From an uncultured Poribacteria bacterium (GTDB lineage: Bacteria > Poribacteria > WGA-4E > WGA-3G): 64,000 nucleotides of DNA. Below are positions 52,026-60,669 of the stretch, piece by piece. Positions within the stretch are counted from its first letter, which is position 1. The number at the start of each line of letters is the position of its first letter. Position numbers and translations under genes: made by a program. The notes beneath the pieces are model-generated. The model saw only the letters and a program-made list of their open reading frames with translations. It did no database searches and was not told the DNA's origin. Where the stretch lies: the NCBI GenBank assembly GCA_951828515.1, contig OX639992.1, positions 2,520,217 to 2,584,216 of the forward strand. Reading direction: 5' to 3'.

Positions 52026-53567
52026 ATGACATTCTTTTCTCGCTTCTGCACACTTCTATACAACAGGGAATCGCTTTTGATGGGCGCGCTAATTGTCGTC
52101 TATTTACTACCGATCTGGTTATTCCCCTATTTTCCAACACAAGACGGAGTGAGCCACGTCTATAACTCGCAGATTTTGACCGAATATAACAACACAGAAT
52201 ATCAGTTTCGCGACTATTACGAGATTAACTGGTACCCTTTCCCGAATTGGCTTTCCCACTTTTCGTTAGCGGTGTTGATGTTCGTCTTCCCGCCTCTTGT
52301 CGCTGAGAAAATATTTCTGAGTCTCTATGTTATCCTGTTCCCTCTTGCAATCCGTTATTTTCTTGATGCTGTCCAACGTGGACGGCATGCGCTCGTGATA
52401 CTCAGTTTTACCTTTATCTACAATTACCTCCTTCTCATGGGCTTCTATAATTTTGCCGTCAGCGTACCACTCTTTTTTCTTGCACTCGGTTACTGGTGGA
52501 GACACAAGGATGAAATGAGTAGGACACGAATTATTCTGCTCAATTTGCTTATCATTATTACCTATTTTGCGCACCTCATCTCTTACGCTTTTATTCTGTT
52601 CTCTATCGCCTTGCTGGCACTATTCCATTTCAGACGGAACCTCAAGCAGATCTTGATTACGGGATGTTATCTGCTACCTGCGGCTGTACTCATCCTTGTC
52701 TACCTTCCTACCTCTGATCTCCTTGCAGGGGAATCTCCGGAATTTGGGATCGGACGGGTCGGGGAGTTATTCAATAACTTAATCGGTATGCATGTGCTTG
52801 TTGCCTATACCGATCCTCCGAATTGGATTTCCAGCACCGTCTCTGTCCTCTTGCTCTTTCTGACTATTGTAACAATCTGGCAAAATAGAAAAACCACCGA
52901 AAACGGATACCTCGGACAGAGGGCATTTCTCTACCTTGCGGGGGTACTTTTCGGACTCTATTTTATTTTGCCAAACTCTATAGGTCCCGGTGGCTGGGTT
53001 AATGATAGGCTCGCTATCTTGGCTGTCCTCGCCATATTTGCATGGTTTCGTGTTTTCGATTCTCTCCCGTGGAGACGCGTGTTCACAGCGGTCGTCACAC
53101 TGCTCGCGCTTCTTAACATCCTCTATGTGGGTATTCTCTTCAAGAATCTCAACGCCGAGATACGCGAGTTTAACGCTTTTGTAGAGCGAGTTGGAAAGAA
53201 CAAGATTATCCTTCCGCTCCACTTTGATCCGAGAGGCAGTTCTAAACGCGTCGGCATCTTTGTCAACGCTGCCAATTACTACTGCCTTGACAATGGATGT
53301 ATCAATCTCGGCAACTATGAAGTACAGTTCGACTACTTTCCAATCCGATTCAACACCGATTTTGAGACGCCGTTGGACGAGAAGGAGTGGGTACAAATCG
53401 TTCACTGGGAGCCCGAAAGGATTGGTCTCTGCGACTATGCTGACAATGTAGATTATCTATTGCTATGGGGTATCCCAGACAACCCTATTGTTGCCGAGGC
53501 AATTGAGACCTGTTATACATTGGTCGCAGTTGAGGGGAAATTGAAGCTTTTTAAGGGGAAGCGGTAA
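52026..53567 (+). CDS. Polytopic membrane protein of unknown function
   Basis: 513 residues from the ATG at 52026 with GAAAGGT upstream. Ten to twelve hydrophobic helices are visible (SLLMGALIVVYLLPIWLF, LVILSFTFIYNYLLLMGFY, IILLNLLIIITYFAHLISY, LAGVLFGLYFILP). The loop FPTQDGVSHVYNSQILTEYN after TM1 holds an Asp, as in GT-C-type glycosyltransferases, and a C-terminal extracytoplasmic domain of about 140 residues follows (HFDPRGSSKRVGIFVNAANY). A lipid-linked glycosyltransferase is possible but unproven. Isolated on the plus strand. Confidence 0.85.
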   Translation: MTFFSRFCTLLYNRESLLMGALIVVYLLPIWLFPYFPTQDGVSHVYNSQILTEYNNTEYQFRDYYEINWYPFPNWLSHFSLAVLMFVFPPLVAEKIFLSLYVILFPLAIRYFLDAVQRGRHALVILSFTFIYNYLLLMGFYNFAVSVPLFFLALGYWWRHKDEMSRTRIILLNLLIIITYFAHLISYAFILFSIALLALFHFRRNLKQILITGCYLLPAAVLILVYLPTSDLLAGESPEFGIGRVGELFNNLIGMHVLVAYTDPPNWISSTVSVLLLFLTIVTIWQNRKTTENGYLGQRAFLYLAGVLFGLYFILPNSIGPGGWVNDRLAILAVLAIFAWFRVFDSLPWRRVFTAVVTLLALLNILYVGILFKNLNAEIREFNAFVERVGKNKIILPLHFDPRGSSKRVGIFVNAANYYCLDNGCINLGNYEVQFDYFPIRFNTDFETPLDEKEWVQIVHWEPERIGLCDYADNVDYLLLWGIPDNPIVAEAIETCYTLVAVEGKLKLFKGKR

Positions 53568-53681
53568 CAACGGTCTGCATTGAGGTTCGCGTTAACTGGC
53601 ACCCTATGTATTTTAATGAGATGCCATGGAAAAATAAGGTTGAAGCACATCAAGGACCATCGTGAAATGAAGTGGAACGAT

Positions 53682-53869
53682 TTAACCATCAACTCGCCTC
53701 CGTTATAAATGTTATAGTAAAACCCATAATTAAGTTTACACTCTGTAATGCGGCGAGGTTAGGGGGAAACGCCCTATCAAAAACACCTCGCCAGCAATGT
53801 GGGGTTTTGTGTTTTCGAGAGTGTGCAAGTATTTTCGGGCTTTACTATAAAGCACGAGTTGATGGTTAA
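53682..53869. repeat. 15-bp inverted repeat interrupted by a MITE
   Basis: Arms TTAACCATCAACTCG (53682-53696) and CGAGTTGATGGTTAA (53855-53869) match the element at 44163-44220 apart from a compensated base pair. Its loop is split by the 139-bp MITE at 53712-53850. The rest of 53568-53890 holds nothing else recognised. Confidence 0.8.
53712..53850. repeat. MITE, TTATAGTAAA ends, copy D
   Basis: 139 bp apparently identical to 28553-28691. Ends TTATAGTAAAA and TTTACTATAA. A flanking TA on each side is consistent with a TA target duplication. Confidence 0.9.
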
Positions 53870-53890
53870 CAAGTGCCCATAATTAAAAAA

Positions 53891-55117
53891 TCAATACTGA
53901 CCGCGGAGCGTAAGCGTCGCGATGGTATGCGTGTAGTTGAGAAAATCGAGCAGTGGATCCGCCTCATTCGTACGGTTTTGGTTGACCTGATAATCGGCGT
54001 TAAGTGTTAGATATGGATTAAATTGCCAGTTCAACTGCACGTTCGCCCCTATCTGTGTGTCCCGACGGTTTGGAGCGTTTTCCGTTACGAATCCCGTCTC
54101 GTCCAATATCTGTCTACCTTCAAACTGTACCCACAGTCTGGAGAGTCGAAACCGCATCCACCGTCCCGTCTCAAGGCGGTAAAAGGTGCTCGCGGCAACT
54201 TCGGTGCTAACGAAGTTAAAGAAATCGACGTTGGAACGGTTCAAAAATAGGTTAACCTCTTCTTGGAACACGAGCCTATCCATTGCTACCTGTATCAGTT
54301 TCACGGAACCGATGTGTCGCCAATCGTTTCGACGTTCATCATCGTCAAGTCCTGTTATACCTAAGATAAGATTGTTCAGATTGGTTTGGTAACTACTCTG
54401 CTCTATTCGATATTCCAGTTTGCTAAGGATCTGTTTAAGAATCCCAAATTGCAAGCGTCCAGTCATGGTATGATTGGTAGAGCCGATAAGTAGGAAGTCC
54501 TCCCTTCGCGTTTCTTCATCGTCGAATCGGTGTAACCGCAGGTTGTATTCCAAGATGCGTCCAAAGCGGAGACCGAATTGTCGGTCAGTGTTATTATAGA
54601 CGTTTGAAGTTCGGACGAAACGTTGCAGTTGATGTGAGGTAACGAGAGGCGGTAAATTCGCAACGGGTTGGAAACTAAGCGCTGTTAGGAATATATCGCT
54701 GAACGCATCGAATTCGTTGAGTTTTCCGTCAGCACCAGTGTAATTTTCAACTTGTGGCGCGTATTGCAATTTGAGCCGGAGTTTGTCACTTACCGGTAAA
54801 TCCCCGAGCAGATCAATGCCGAAGCGGTTAATCATACCTTCGAGTTGTGGGTCTTCCTGACCGGCGAGGCCACTGGTGTAAGGATCTACACTCAGCCCGA
54901 GTTCAATGTGGTTGTTAAATGTGTTAGAGAAGTGGGAGTTAATTGTAAGTTCTGCAGGATCGTTTTCAGAGGTTTCGGATTCTCTGTTGAGAAGACTCTG
55001 TCCGAATTCGCCCTGGAGTTGTGCAAAAGCACTTTGCATCTCGGATAAAAGAACGCTACTTACTAATTGCGTAGAAATAATCAGACATATCCAGAAAAAG
55101 TGGGATATTCTTTTCAC
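53891..55117 (-). CDS. Probable outer-membrane beta-barrel protein
   Basis: 408 residues with a signal peptide (SHFFWICLIISTQLVSSVLL...AFAQ). The mature part consists of alternating amphipathic strands with many paired aromatic and polar residues (LRLKLQYAPQVENY, FGLRFGRILEYNLRLHRFDD, LTLNADYQVNQNRTN). It ends LTLRGQY, a terminal aromatic typical of BAM substrates. No family is recognised. The strands resemble surface-layer or transport barrels of unknown function. It lies 15 nt after the small duplicated gene upstream, on the same strand. Confidence 0.75.
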   Translation of the reverse strand: MKRISHFFWICLIISTQLVSSVLLSEMQSAFAQLQGEFGQSLLNRESETSENDPAELTINSHFSNTFNNHIELGLSVDPYTSGLAGQEDPQLEGMINRFGIDLLGDLPVSDKLRLKLQYAPQVENYTGADGKLNEFDAFSDIFLTALSFQPVANLPPLVTSHQLQRFVRTSNVYNNTDRQFGLRFGRILEYNLRLHRFDDEETRREDFLLIGSTNHTMTGRLQFGILKQILSKLEYRIEQSSYQTNLNNLILGITGLDDDERRNDWRHIGSVKLIQVAMDRLVFQEEVNLFLNRSNVDFFNFVSTEVAASTFYRLETGRWMRFRLSRLWVQFEGRQILDETGFVTENAPNRRDTQIGANVQLNWQFNPYLTLNADYQVNQNRTNEADPLLDFLNYTHTIATLTLRGQY

Positions 55118-55132
55118 GCACCGACTCCAATT

Positions 55133-55651
55133 CTATAGCGAGATAGCAAATATGCTGTCTCTATGAGGCTTGTTTTTTTCTCCCTCGCGTGCTCGTTCAA
55201 TTTTATTTATTTCCTTATCTAATTCGGGGTGTTTGTACCTATCTACAGCATAAGCCCCTGTCCCCGGTTCACATACTCTCAAGAAATGGGACATTCCACC
55301 GAGTCCAAGCGTATCTATCAGTAATTCGAGCCCAAGCCTGTAAAGGTCTTCATCTGGAATTTCTCGAATGCACGCTACCTGTGGTTTTTCATTTCTGCCA
55401 ATATAGATTTTCAGTTTGGCTATACGCTTATTCTCTGCTTCTACTTCCTCATTAACTTGTCGAATCTGTTTGATGAGAGTATCAATATCTGGCAGGTTAT
55501 CTAACCATTTTTGCCGTTCAAGTGTGTAATTACCTGTGCGTTGTTCGATCTGATTAAGAAACCGGGAAGTGCCAAGGGGACCAAAGTTAGTAATAAGGGC
55601 ATCAATACCGAGGCGATAAACTTCACTGTCTGTTCTTTTAGGGATGTTCAT
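55133..55651 (-). CDS. Small protein with two copies of a ~40-residue motif
   Basis: 172 residues. The motif SEVYRLGIDALITNFGPLGTSRFLNQIEQRTGNYTLERQ recurs in weaker form near residue 100 as EDLYRLGLELLIDTLGLGGM followed by SHFLRVCEPGTGAYAVDR. A helical linker (QVNEEVEAENKRIAKLKI) separates them. The pattern is seen in small, uncharacterised bacterial proteins. No function or export signal. It lies 83 nt downstream of thiG. Confidence 0.7.
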   Translation of the reverse strand: MNIPKRTDSEVYRLGIDALITNFGPLGTSRFLNQIEQRTGNYTLERQKWLDNLPDIDTLIKQIRQVNEEVEAENKRIAKLKIYIGRNEKPQVACIREIPDEDLYRLGLELLIDTLGLGGMSHFLRVCEPGTGAYAVDRYKHPELDKEINKIERAREGEKNKPHRDSIFAISL

Positions 55652-55734
55652 TGAGGCGGCTTAAACAGCATGTATCAAGATAAATCTTCAAGTTGTGGAT
55701 TTGTGTGCTCGCTCGGTTTACTCGGGTCTTGCTG

Positions 55735-56505
55735 CTATTCAATCATGCCAACTTGTGGACTTGAAGCGGTGGCGTAAAGTTTTCGCGGGATGCGTCCAGC
55801 TAAAAATGCCGCTCTACCCGCTTCAACTGCTTTTTTCATCGCTTCCGCCATCAGCACCGGACGGTGTGCTTTCGCTACCGCTGTGTTGAGCAGAACACCG
55901 TCACAACCTAACTCCATCGCTATGGCTGCGTCCGATGCCGTACCAACGCCGGCATCCACAATAAGTGGCACCTGCACAAGGTCTCGGATAATCTGAATAT
56001 TATACGGATTACGGATCCCCATCCCTGAACCGATCGGGGCACCTAATGGCATCACTGCCGCGCAGCCGATGTCTTCCAATTTCTTACAGGTGATCGGATC
56101 GTCGTTACAATATGGGAGTACAGTAAAGTCGTCTTTTACGAGTGTTTCCGCTGCACTGAGCAGCTGCTCCACATCCGGAAATAGTGTTTCCTCGTCTCCG
56201 ATAACTTCGAGTTTAATGAGCGATGTGTCAAGTGCCTCTCTTGCGAGGTTCGCTGTTAAAATCGCGTCTTTGGCAGTGAAGCAACCTGCGGTATTAGGGA
56301 GGATCGTCATACCGCGTTCGCGTAGGAGCGCGAACAGATTCTCACCGGATGTATCTGTAAATTTCACGCGACGCATCGACACCGTCGCAATTTCGGCACC
56401 GCTCGCGGCGATGGACTCCGTCATTATGTGGAAATTCGGATACCCTGATGTTCCGATAAGAAGTCTTGATGTATATGTCTGGTCAGCGATTTTGAATTCT
56501 TGCAT
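55735..56505 (-). CDS. thiG: Thiazole synthase
   Basis: 256 residues from the ATG at 56505; the longer frame to 56568 lacks support. ThiG joins DXP, dehydroglycine and ThiS-thiocarboxylate into the thiazole ring. Motifs: [49 protein letters not shown] (with the Schiff-base Lys), [46 protein letters not shown]. Last recognisable gene of the thi operon. The preceding gene is thiS. Confidence 0.97.
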   Translation of the reverse strand: MQEFKIADQTYTSRLLIGTSGYPNFHIMTESIAASGAEIATVSMRRVKFTDTSGENLFALLRERGMTILPNTAGCFTAKDAILTANLAREALDTSLIKLEVIGDEETLFPDVEQLLSAAETLVKDDFTVLPYCNDDPITCKKLEDIGCAAVMPLGAPIGSGMGIRNPYNIQIIRDLVQVPLIVDAGVGTASDAAIAMELGCDGVLLNTAVAKAHRPVLMAEAMKKAVEAGRAAFLAGRIPRKLYATASSPQVGMIE

Positions 56506-56650
56506 TTCTTGTTTTTTCCAGTGCTGGTTTCTTTTTTCATAGAGTGCTACACGTCTCTGAGTTTCCAATTTAGTATAACACCTTCAAAACCTCTTTATCA
56601 AGTGTTAAACCGGTACCCTTATTTCCACTATAGTTTGTTGTGTGAGGATG

Positions 56651-56857
56651 TTACCCGCCTTGGACGGCGCGGATGATCTCAACTTCACTGTTCTCGCGAA
56701 TTTCTATCGTTTGCCACTCCGTTTTCGGAATAACCTCCCGATCCACTGCAACAGCGATACCTGCCTGCGTTGGATCCATTTCTAAAACCGTGAGTAGATC
56801 GTGGATATTTAAATCCGGGCTAACCGTTTTTTCTTCGCCATTGACGCTTATGTTCAT
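56651..56857 (-). CDS. thiS: Sulfur carrier protein
   Basis: 68 residues, the standard ThiS length, ending in the required Gly-Gly (IIRAVQGG) whose C-terminus is thiocarboxylated. MNISVNGEEKTV and GIAVAVDREVIPKTEW match the ubiquitin-like fold. It lies 12 nt after thiO and 145 nt before thiG. Its adenylating enzyme ThiF is not in the window. Confidence 0.96.
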   Translation of the reverse strand: MNISVNGEEKTVSPDLNIHDLLTVLEMDPTQAGIAVAVDREVIPKTEWQTIEIRENSEVEIIRAVQGG

Positions 56858-56869
56858 TCTTGACTCCCG

Positions 56870-58009
56870 TTATGCCGAAAACCTGTCTAACCGGAACGGG
56901 GCAATTGTCTCCGAAGTCTCACCGGTCAGAATCAGTTTGGATATCTCGTAAGCCGTGATGGGTGTGAGTAAGATGCCGTTACGGTAATGCCCTGTGGCGT
57001 ATATCAGATTCTCAACGGGTGTTTCCCCAAGTATGGGGGCATTGTCTCTGCTACCGGGACGTAAACCTGTCCATGTTTCCAGAAGCGGCAGTTCATAAAT
57101 ACCCGGCACCGCTTCCCATGCGCCGCGAAGCAGTTCAAATATACCGCCAGCAGTCAAACGCGTGTCAAATCCCATTTCCTCGCTTGTCGCACCGACGATG
57201 AGCCTGCCATCGGTTCTCGGTACCAAATATACCGACATCGGGTACCTCGCTCTGACGGTACGGATGACGTTTTTAACTGTGATGCCATCTTCCATTTGCA
57301 ACGCCAACATCTGTCCTTTCACGGGGCGTACTGGCGGACGGATAGCATCTGGAAGTCCCTGGATTTGGGCAGATTCACATCCTGCCGAAAGCATAATAAC
57401 ATCCGCGTTGTATTTCTCGCCGTCTTGGGTCTTTATTCCAGTTGCGATTCCATTCCCGATTTGGATACTTTCGACTGCGTTGTTTTCGTGCAACGCACCA
57501 CCGTATCTCTGATAGGCGCGCTGGAGTGCTTTTACCATGAGTCGGTTATCGACCTGGTGATCGGTCTCGCAGTGGATGGCTGCCGTCACGCGAGGCGAAA
57601 GTGCAGGTTCGATTTCACGCGCCGCTCGTCCTGTCAACCATTCGACATTCAGCCCTAAATCTTGTTGTGAGGCGTAAAGATGCCGAAGTTGATGTGTATC
57701 ATCAGGCTCTAATCCGACGATCAGGGTACCTTCCACTCGATACCCGATAGGCATCTCGGCATCCGCCTCTAATTCCCGAACCCATTGCGGATAAAGTGCT
57801 AAACTTTGGCATCCTAATTTCAGCAGTTCAGGTTCTTCGGTATGTGCTTCGGCGAGTGGCGCGAGCATCCCAGCAGCTGCCCAAGAGGCAGCGCGCCCCG
57901 CTTCAGCTTGTTCGTAGATGGTAACGGAAGCACCCGATTTCGCCAATTGCCACCCGATACCGAGGCCAATCACACCGCCACCGATGATGAGAATCTTTTT
58001 GTTTTTCAT
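56870..58009 (-). CDS. thiO: Glycine oxidase
   Basis: 379 residues. An FAD-binding DAO-family enzyme oxidising glycine to the imine used by ThiG. IIGGGVIGLGIGWQLA is the FAD loop, with GRAASWAAAGMLAPLAEAH and LMVKALQRAY next. WTGLRPGSRDNAPILGE and YATGHYRNGILLTPITA are the conserved C-terminal signatures of ThiO. It sits 21 nt downstream of thiY. Presence of ThiO rather than ThiH suggests an aerobic route to dehydroglycine. Confidence 0.96.
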   Translation of the reverse strand: MKNKKILIIGGGVIGLGIGWQLAKSGASVTIYEQAEAGRAASWAAAGMLAPLAEAHTEEPELLKLGCQSLALYPQWVRELEADAEMPIGYRVEGTLIVGLEPDDTHQLRHLYASQQDLGLNVEWLTGRAAREIEPALSPRVTAAIHCETDHQVDNRLMVKALQRAYQRYGGALHENNAVESIQIGNGIATGIKTQDGEKYNADVIMLSAGCESAQIQGLPDAIRPPVRPVKGQMLALQMEDGITVKNVIRTVRARYPMSVYLVPRTDGRLIVGATSEEMGFDTRLTAGGIFELLRGAWEAVPGIYELPLLETWTGLRPGSRDNAPILGETPVENLIYATGHYRNGILLTPITAYEISKLILTGETSETIAPFRLDRFSA

Positions 58010-58030
58010 TAATGTTGTCGGGTAAGACTG

Positions 58031-59089
58031 TTATTCTTCCAACACATTGATAAAACAGTCTGTTGCCTCAACTGTTTTGGAAATCAAGCCTTTTTCATAG
58101 GCGAATTTTGCGAAAGCTGCCCATTTTTCTGCGGATTGCACCTGTGTTGTCGCGAACACATCCAACGTATCCTGAAACGCCAGTTCTTCTAATTCTTTGT
58201 TGGCATCAGGGTTTGCCCTAAAAAAGAGTTGGAGCGCATCATCAGGATTCTCTTTCGTAAATTCAATCGCTTCCTGAATTGCCGTCATCAGTTTTTTAGC
58301 GGTTTCAGGATGGTTTTCCACATAAGCATCGTTCGTGATGATTACTAATTCATAATAGTCTGGAATACCGTGTTTCTCAAGTGCAAAATAATCGGCGTTT
58401 GCCCCTTCAAGTTTCAACAGGTTAATCTCGTAATTCCGAAAGGGTCCGATCACTGCATCGATTTGACCACTCAAGAGGGGTCCCACAATATTCGTGCCAA
58501 CGTTTATCAATTCGTAATCCTCTTCCGTGAGTCCAGCGTTCGCAGCGATTGCGTTAAACAGAAGTACATCCAAGGGTGCGACTGTGTACCCTATTTTTTT
58601 CCCTTTGAAGTCTGCAGGCGTTTTGATGCCGGTCTTCTGCAGGAAACTAATCGTGTTAAGCGGGTGTTCCACGAGTAATCCGATTGATTTAACCGGCAAG
58701 ACCTCCTCGCCTGCACGGGCAATTGTCACGCTCTGTTGATAACTGACAGCAAACGGATATTTGCCTGCTGCCACGAGTTTGAGTGGGGCATCTGGGTCGC
58801 CACCCCAGAGTAATTCGACTTTCAATCCGTGTTTAGTAAAAATCTTATTCTCTTGGGCAACATAAAGTGGCGCGTGATCCACGTTGGGTGCCCAATCGAG
58901 GAGCAGCGTAACCTTTTCCAGAGTGGTTGTCGGTTGTCGGTTGTCGGCTGTCGGTAACTCGCTATGGCGTTCATCCGCGTTCGCAGCTGCCACAAACGCC
59001 TCTTTACCGACTGCTGACTGCTGACTGCTGATTGCTATTAAAAGTATACCGCAACTGATGAGAAACATTAAGCAAATTACTGTTTTCAT
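58031..59089 (-). CDS. thiY: Thiamin-precursor (HMP-type) ABC transporter substrate-binding protein
   Basis: 352 residues from the ATG at 59089, which has AAAGGAAA upstream. NMT1/THI5 fold: VTLLLDWAPNVDHAPLYVAQ, WGGDPDAPLKLVAAG, SIGLLVEHPLNTI, GKKIGYTVAPLDVLLFNAI, QIDAVIGPFRNYEINLLKLE. These bind a pyrimidine precursor of thiamin in the periplasm. Between the signal peptide (MKTVICLMFLISCGILLIA) and the mature domain are about 37 residues encoded by a heptad repeat, absent from normal family members. Ordered thiX-thiY-thiO with its permease immediately upstream. Confidence 0.93.
   Translation of the reverse strand: MKTVICLMFLISCGILLIAISSQQSAVGKEAFVAAANADERHSELPTADNRQPTTTLEKVTLLLDWAPNVDHAPLYVAQENKIFTKHGLKVELLWGGDPDAPLKLVAAGKYPFAVSYQQSVTIARAGEEVLPVKSIGLLVEHPLNTISFLQKTGIKTPADFKGKKIGYTVAPLDVLLFNAIAANAGLTEEDYELINVGTNIVGPLLSGQIDAVIGPFRNYEINLLKLEGANADYFALEKHGIPDYYELVIITNDAYVENHPETAKKLMTAIQEAIEFTKENPDDALQLFFRANPDANKELEELAFQDTLDVFATTQVQSAEKWAAFAKFAYEKGLISKTVEATDCFINVLEE
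58925..59036. repeat. Heptad-type repeat inside the thiY coding region
   Basis: GTTGTCGGTTGTCGGCTGTC on the left and GACTGCTGACTGCTGATTGC on the right. On the minus strand it is read in frame as ISSQQSAVGKEAF through ELPTADNRQPTTT. Confidence 0.8.
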
Positions 59090-59129
59090 GAGAATTTCCT
59101 TTTTTTTGTCCGGTGCGCGAGTGGCACGC

Positions 59130-59903
59130 TTATCGGACATCTAACTTTTCGTATTGATGCTGCCGCCACGGCATTGCGTACCGCTCCAACAGTGTCATCA
59201 ATCCGAAGAGACTTAAACCTAAAATCGTTAAACAGAAAATAGCCGCAAATACGAGTGAGATTTGGAGTGTTCCGTTCGCATACAGCATAAGGTACCCGAG
59301 TCCCGCCTTGGCGCCGACCCATTCACCGATAACCGCGCCAATCGTAGAGATGGAAATGCCTATCTTTGCGCCTGAGAAAATAAACGGCAATGCCGACGGG
59401 ATGCGTACTTTCCAAAGGATCTGCCAGCGCGTTGCCCGCAAAATTCGGAACAGGTTTACTGTATCTGGATCGGTGGATTTCAATCCATCGAGTGTGTTCA
59501 GCACAATTGCAAAGAATACAATCAGTGCTGCCATGATGACTTTTGAGGCAATACCGAAGCCGAACCATAGCACCAGCAGTGGAGCGATAGCAAATACTGG
59601 AACCGTTTGTGAACCGATAACATACGGATAAAAGGCTTTCTCTAATACCGGGAACTCGAACATCAATACGGCTAACGGGATACCAATGCTAACCGCGAGG
59701 AGAAAACCAAGCAGCATCTCTTGTAGTGTCACGAGCGTGTGTTTCAGTAATTGCGCGTGTTCCGCAAATAGCGTCACCACAATTTTTGAAGGGGCTGGCA
59801 GAATATAGCGCGGCATCTCAAAAAGATGAACGACCCCTTCCCATATTCCCAATACTATCAGTAGGATAGCCACAGGCACCGCAAATTTGCTGAACATTGG
59901 CAT
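59130..59903 (-). CDS. thiX: Thiamin-precursor ABC transporter permease
   Basis: 257 residues from the ATG at 59903 with AAGGAAC upstream; the longer frame to 59996 overlaps leader sequence. Six hydrophobic helices and the BPD_transp_1 EAA-type loop (RATRWQILWKVRIPSALPFI followed by FSGAKIGISI). It should pair with ThiY to import HMP-like pyrimidine. No ATPase (thiZ) lies in this operon, so an ATPase from elsewhere must serve it. First gene after the TPP riboswitch. Confidence 0.94.
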   Translation of the reverse strand: MPMFSKFAVPVAILLIVLGIWEGVVHLFEMPRYILPAPSKIVVTLFAEHAQLLKHTLVTLQEMLLGFLLAVSIGIPLAVLMFEFPVLEKAFYPYVIGSQTVPVFAIAPLLVLWFGFGIASKVIMAALIVFFAIVLNTLDGLKSTDPDTVNLFRILRATRWQILWKVRIPSALPFIFSGAKIGISISTIGAVIGEWVGAKAGLGYLMLYANGTLQISLVFAAIFCLTILGLSLFGLMTLLERYAMPWRQHQYEKLDVR

Positions 59904-60125
59904 CTGTTCCTTAACAGCAAAAAGCCGTCTTCCATCTTGGATATGGGAAACATGCCCGTCCGCCAGTGGCTCTGTGAAAAACCGTGGCGACACCAAAAAG
60001 GAAGCGGCTCTACGTTTTCATAGTTTTCAGCTTTTAGGAACTCGTTTGTGGTAGTGTTCTCACTGCAAGGCAGTTTGAAATTGCCACACATTCTACTGAC
60101 AGCCGACGGCTAACAACCCTAACAT

Positions 60126-60205
60126 ATTTCCCTACGCTGGTATGATCCAGATCAGGTTCAATGGGTGTTTTCTCAGTTCTCAAGCAGATAAGAGCACCGT
60201 TGTGT
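60126..60205 (-). promoter_or_regulatory. TPP riboswitch (THI element)
   Basis: On the minus strand: GGTGCTC, then CTGAGA, ACCC, TTGAACCTGATCTGGAT, then ATACCAGCGTAGGGAAA. These are the conserved cores of the thiamin-pyrophosphate riboswitch. It lies about 220 nt before thiX and should repress the thi operon when TPP is plentiful. A heptad repeat fragment (60095-60112) lies between switch and gene. Confidence 0.95.
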
Positions 60206-60261
60206 AGGACCTATACAAATCTCACAAATATAGTAAAATCTATCTACTATAGCGACGGTCA

Positions 60262-60420
60262 CCGTCTGGTTGTGAAACATTGCTGCCGTACTTCCTGTTT
60301 CAACGTCCACTGCCTCCCCATGAGGTCTTACACGGACTCCGCAGGCGTTTTACATCTCCTCGCAACTCGTGGCGATGTGGGTGACAACCTATTTAGAAAT
60401 TGCTTCGCAGTGAGAACAGT
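60262..60420 (-). pseudogene. Remnant of a TnpB (IS200/IS605-type) 3' end
   Basis: On the minus strand CSHCEAISK-stop-VVTHIATSC-EEM-stop-NACGVRVRPHGEAVDVETGS resembles the C-terminal zinc finger and tail of TnpB. Two stops and a deletion remove the DxNAARNI motif. A GACGGT/ACCGTC palindrome follows at 60256-60268. No transposase TnpA or intact end is present. The remaining sequence 60421-60669 shows no gene. Confidence 0.65.
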
Positions 60421-60669
60421 CGTTTTTTACCTCATGTTAATAAAAGGTGTGCAGGACACTTACTAAGATTGCAAGCGTAACGCTCCTGTCATGACGACTG
60501 CTATAATTATACCACAATTTTAGGCAAAATTCAAGTTAAATTGATTTTCATTTACCCCACTTTTTTAGTAGGTATGTGTTGAAAGATGATTCGTGGAAAA
60601 TGAGGTAAATGAGACCATGTTCTCCATTTTTAAAGCAAAGTTTGAGGTGATAAGGCGATAACAGTTTCC

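Noticed and set aside
52779-53405. 208-codon minus-strand ORF opposite the membrane protein
   Set aside because: Highly charged composition typical of antisense to a hydrophobic gene; no ribosome site or recognisable domain.
60262-60420. TnpB remnant as a functional nuclease
   Set aside because: Contains TAG and TAA stops and lacks the DxNAA motif and all upstream RuvC parts.
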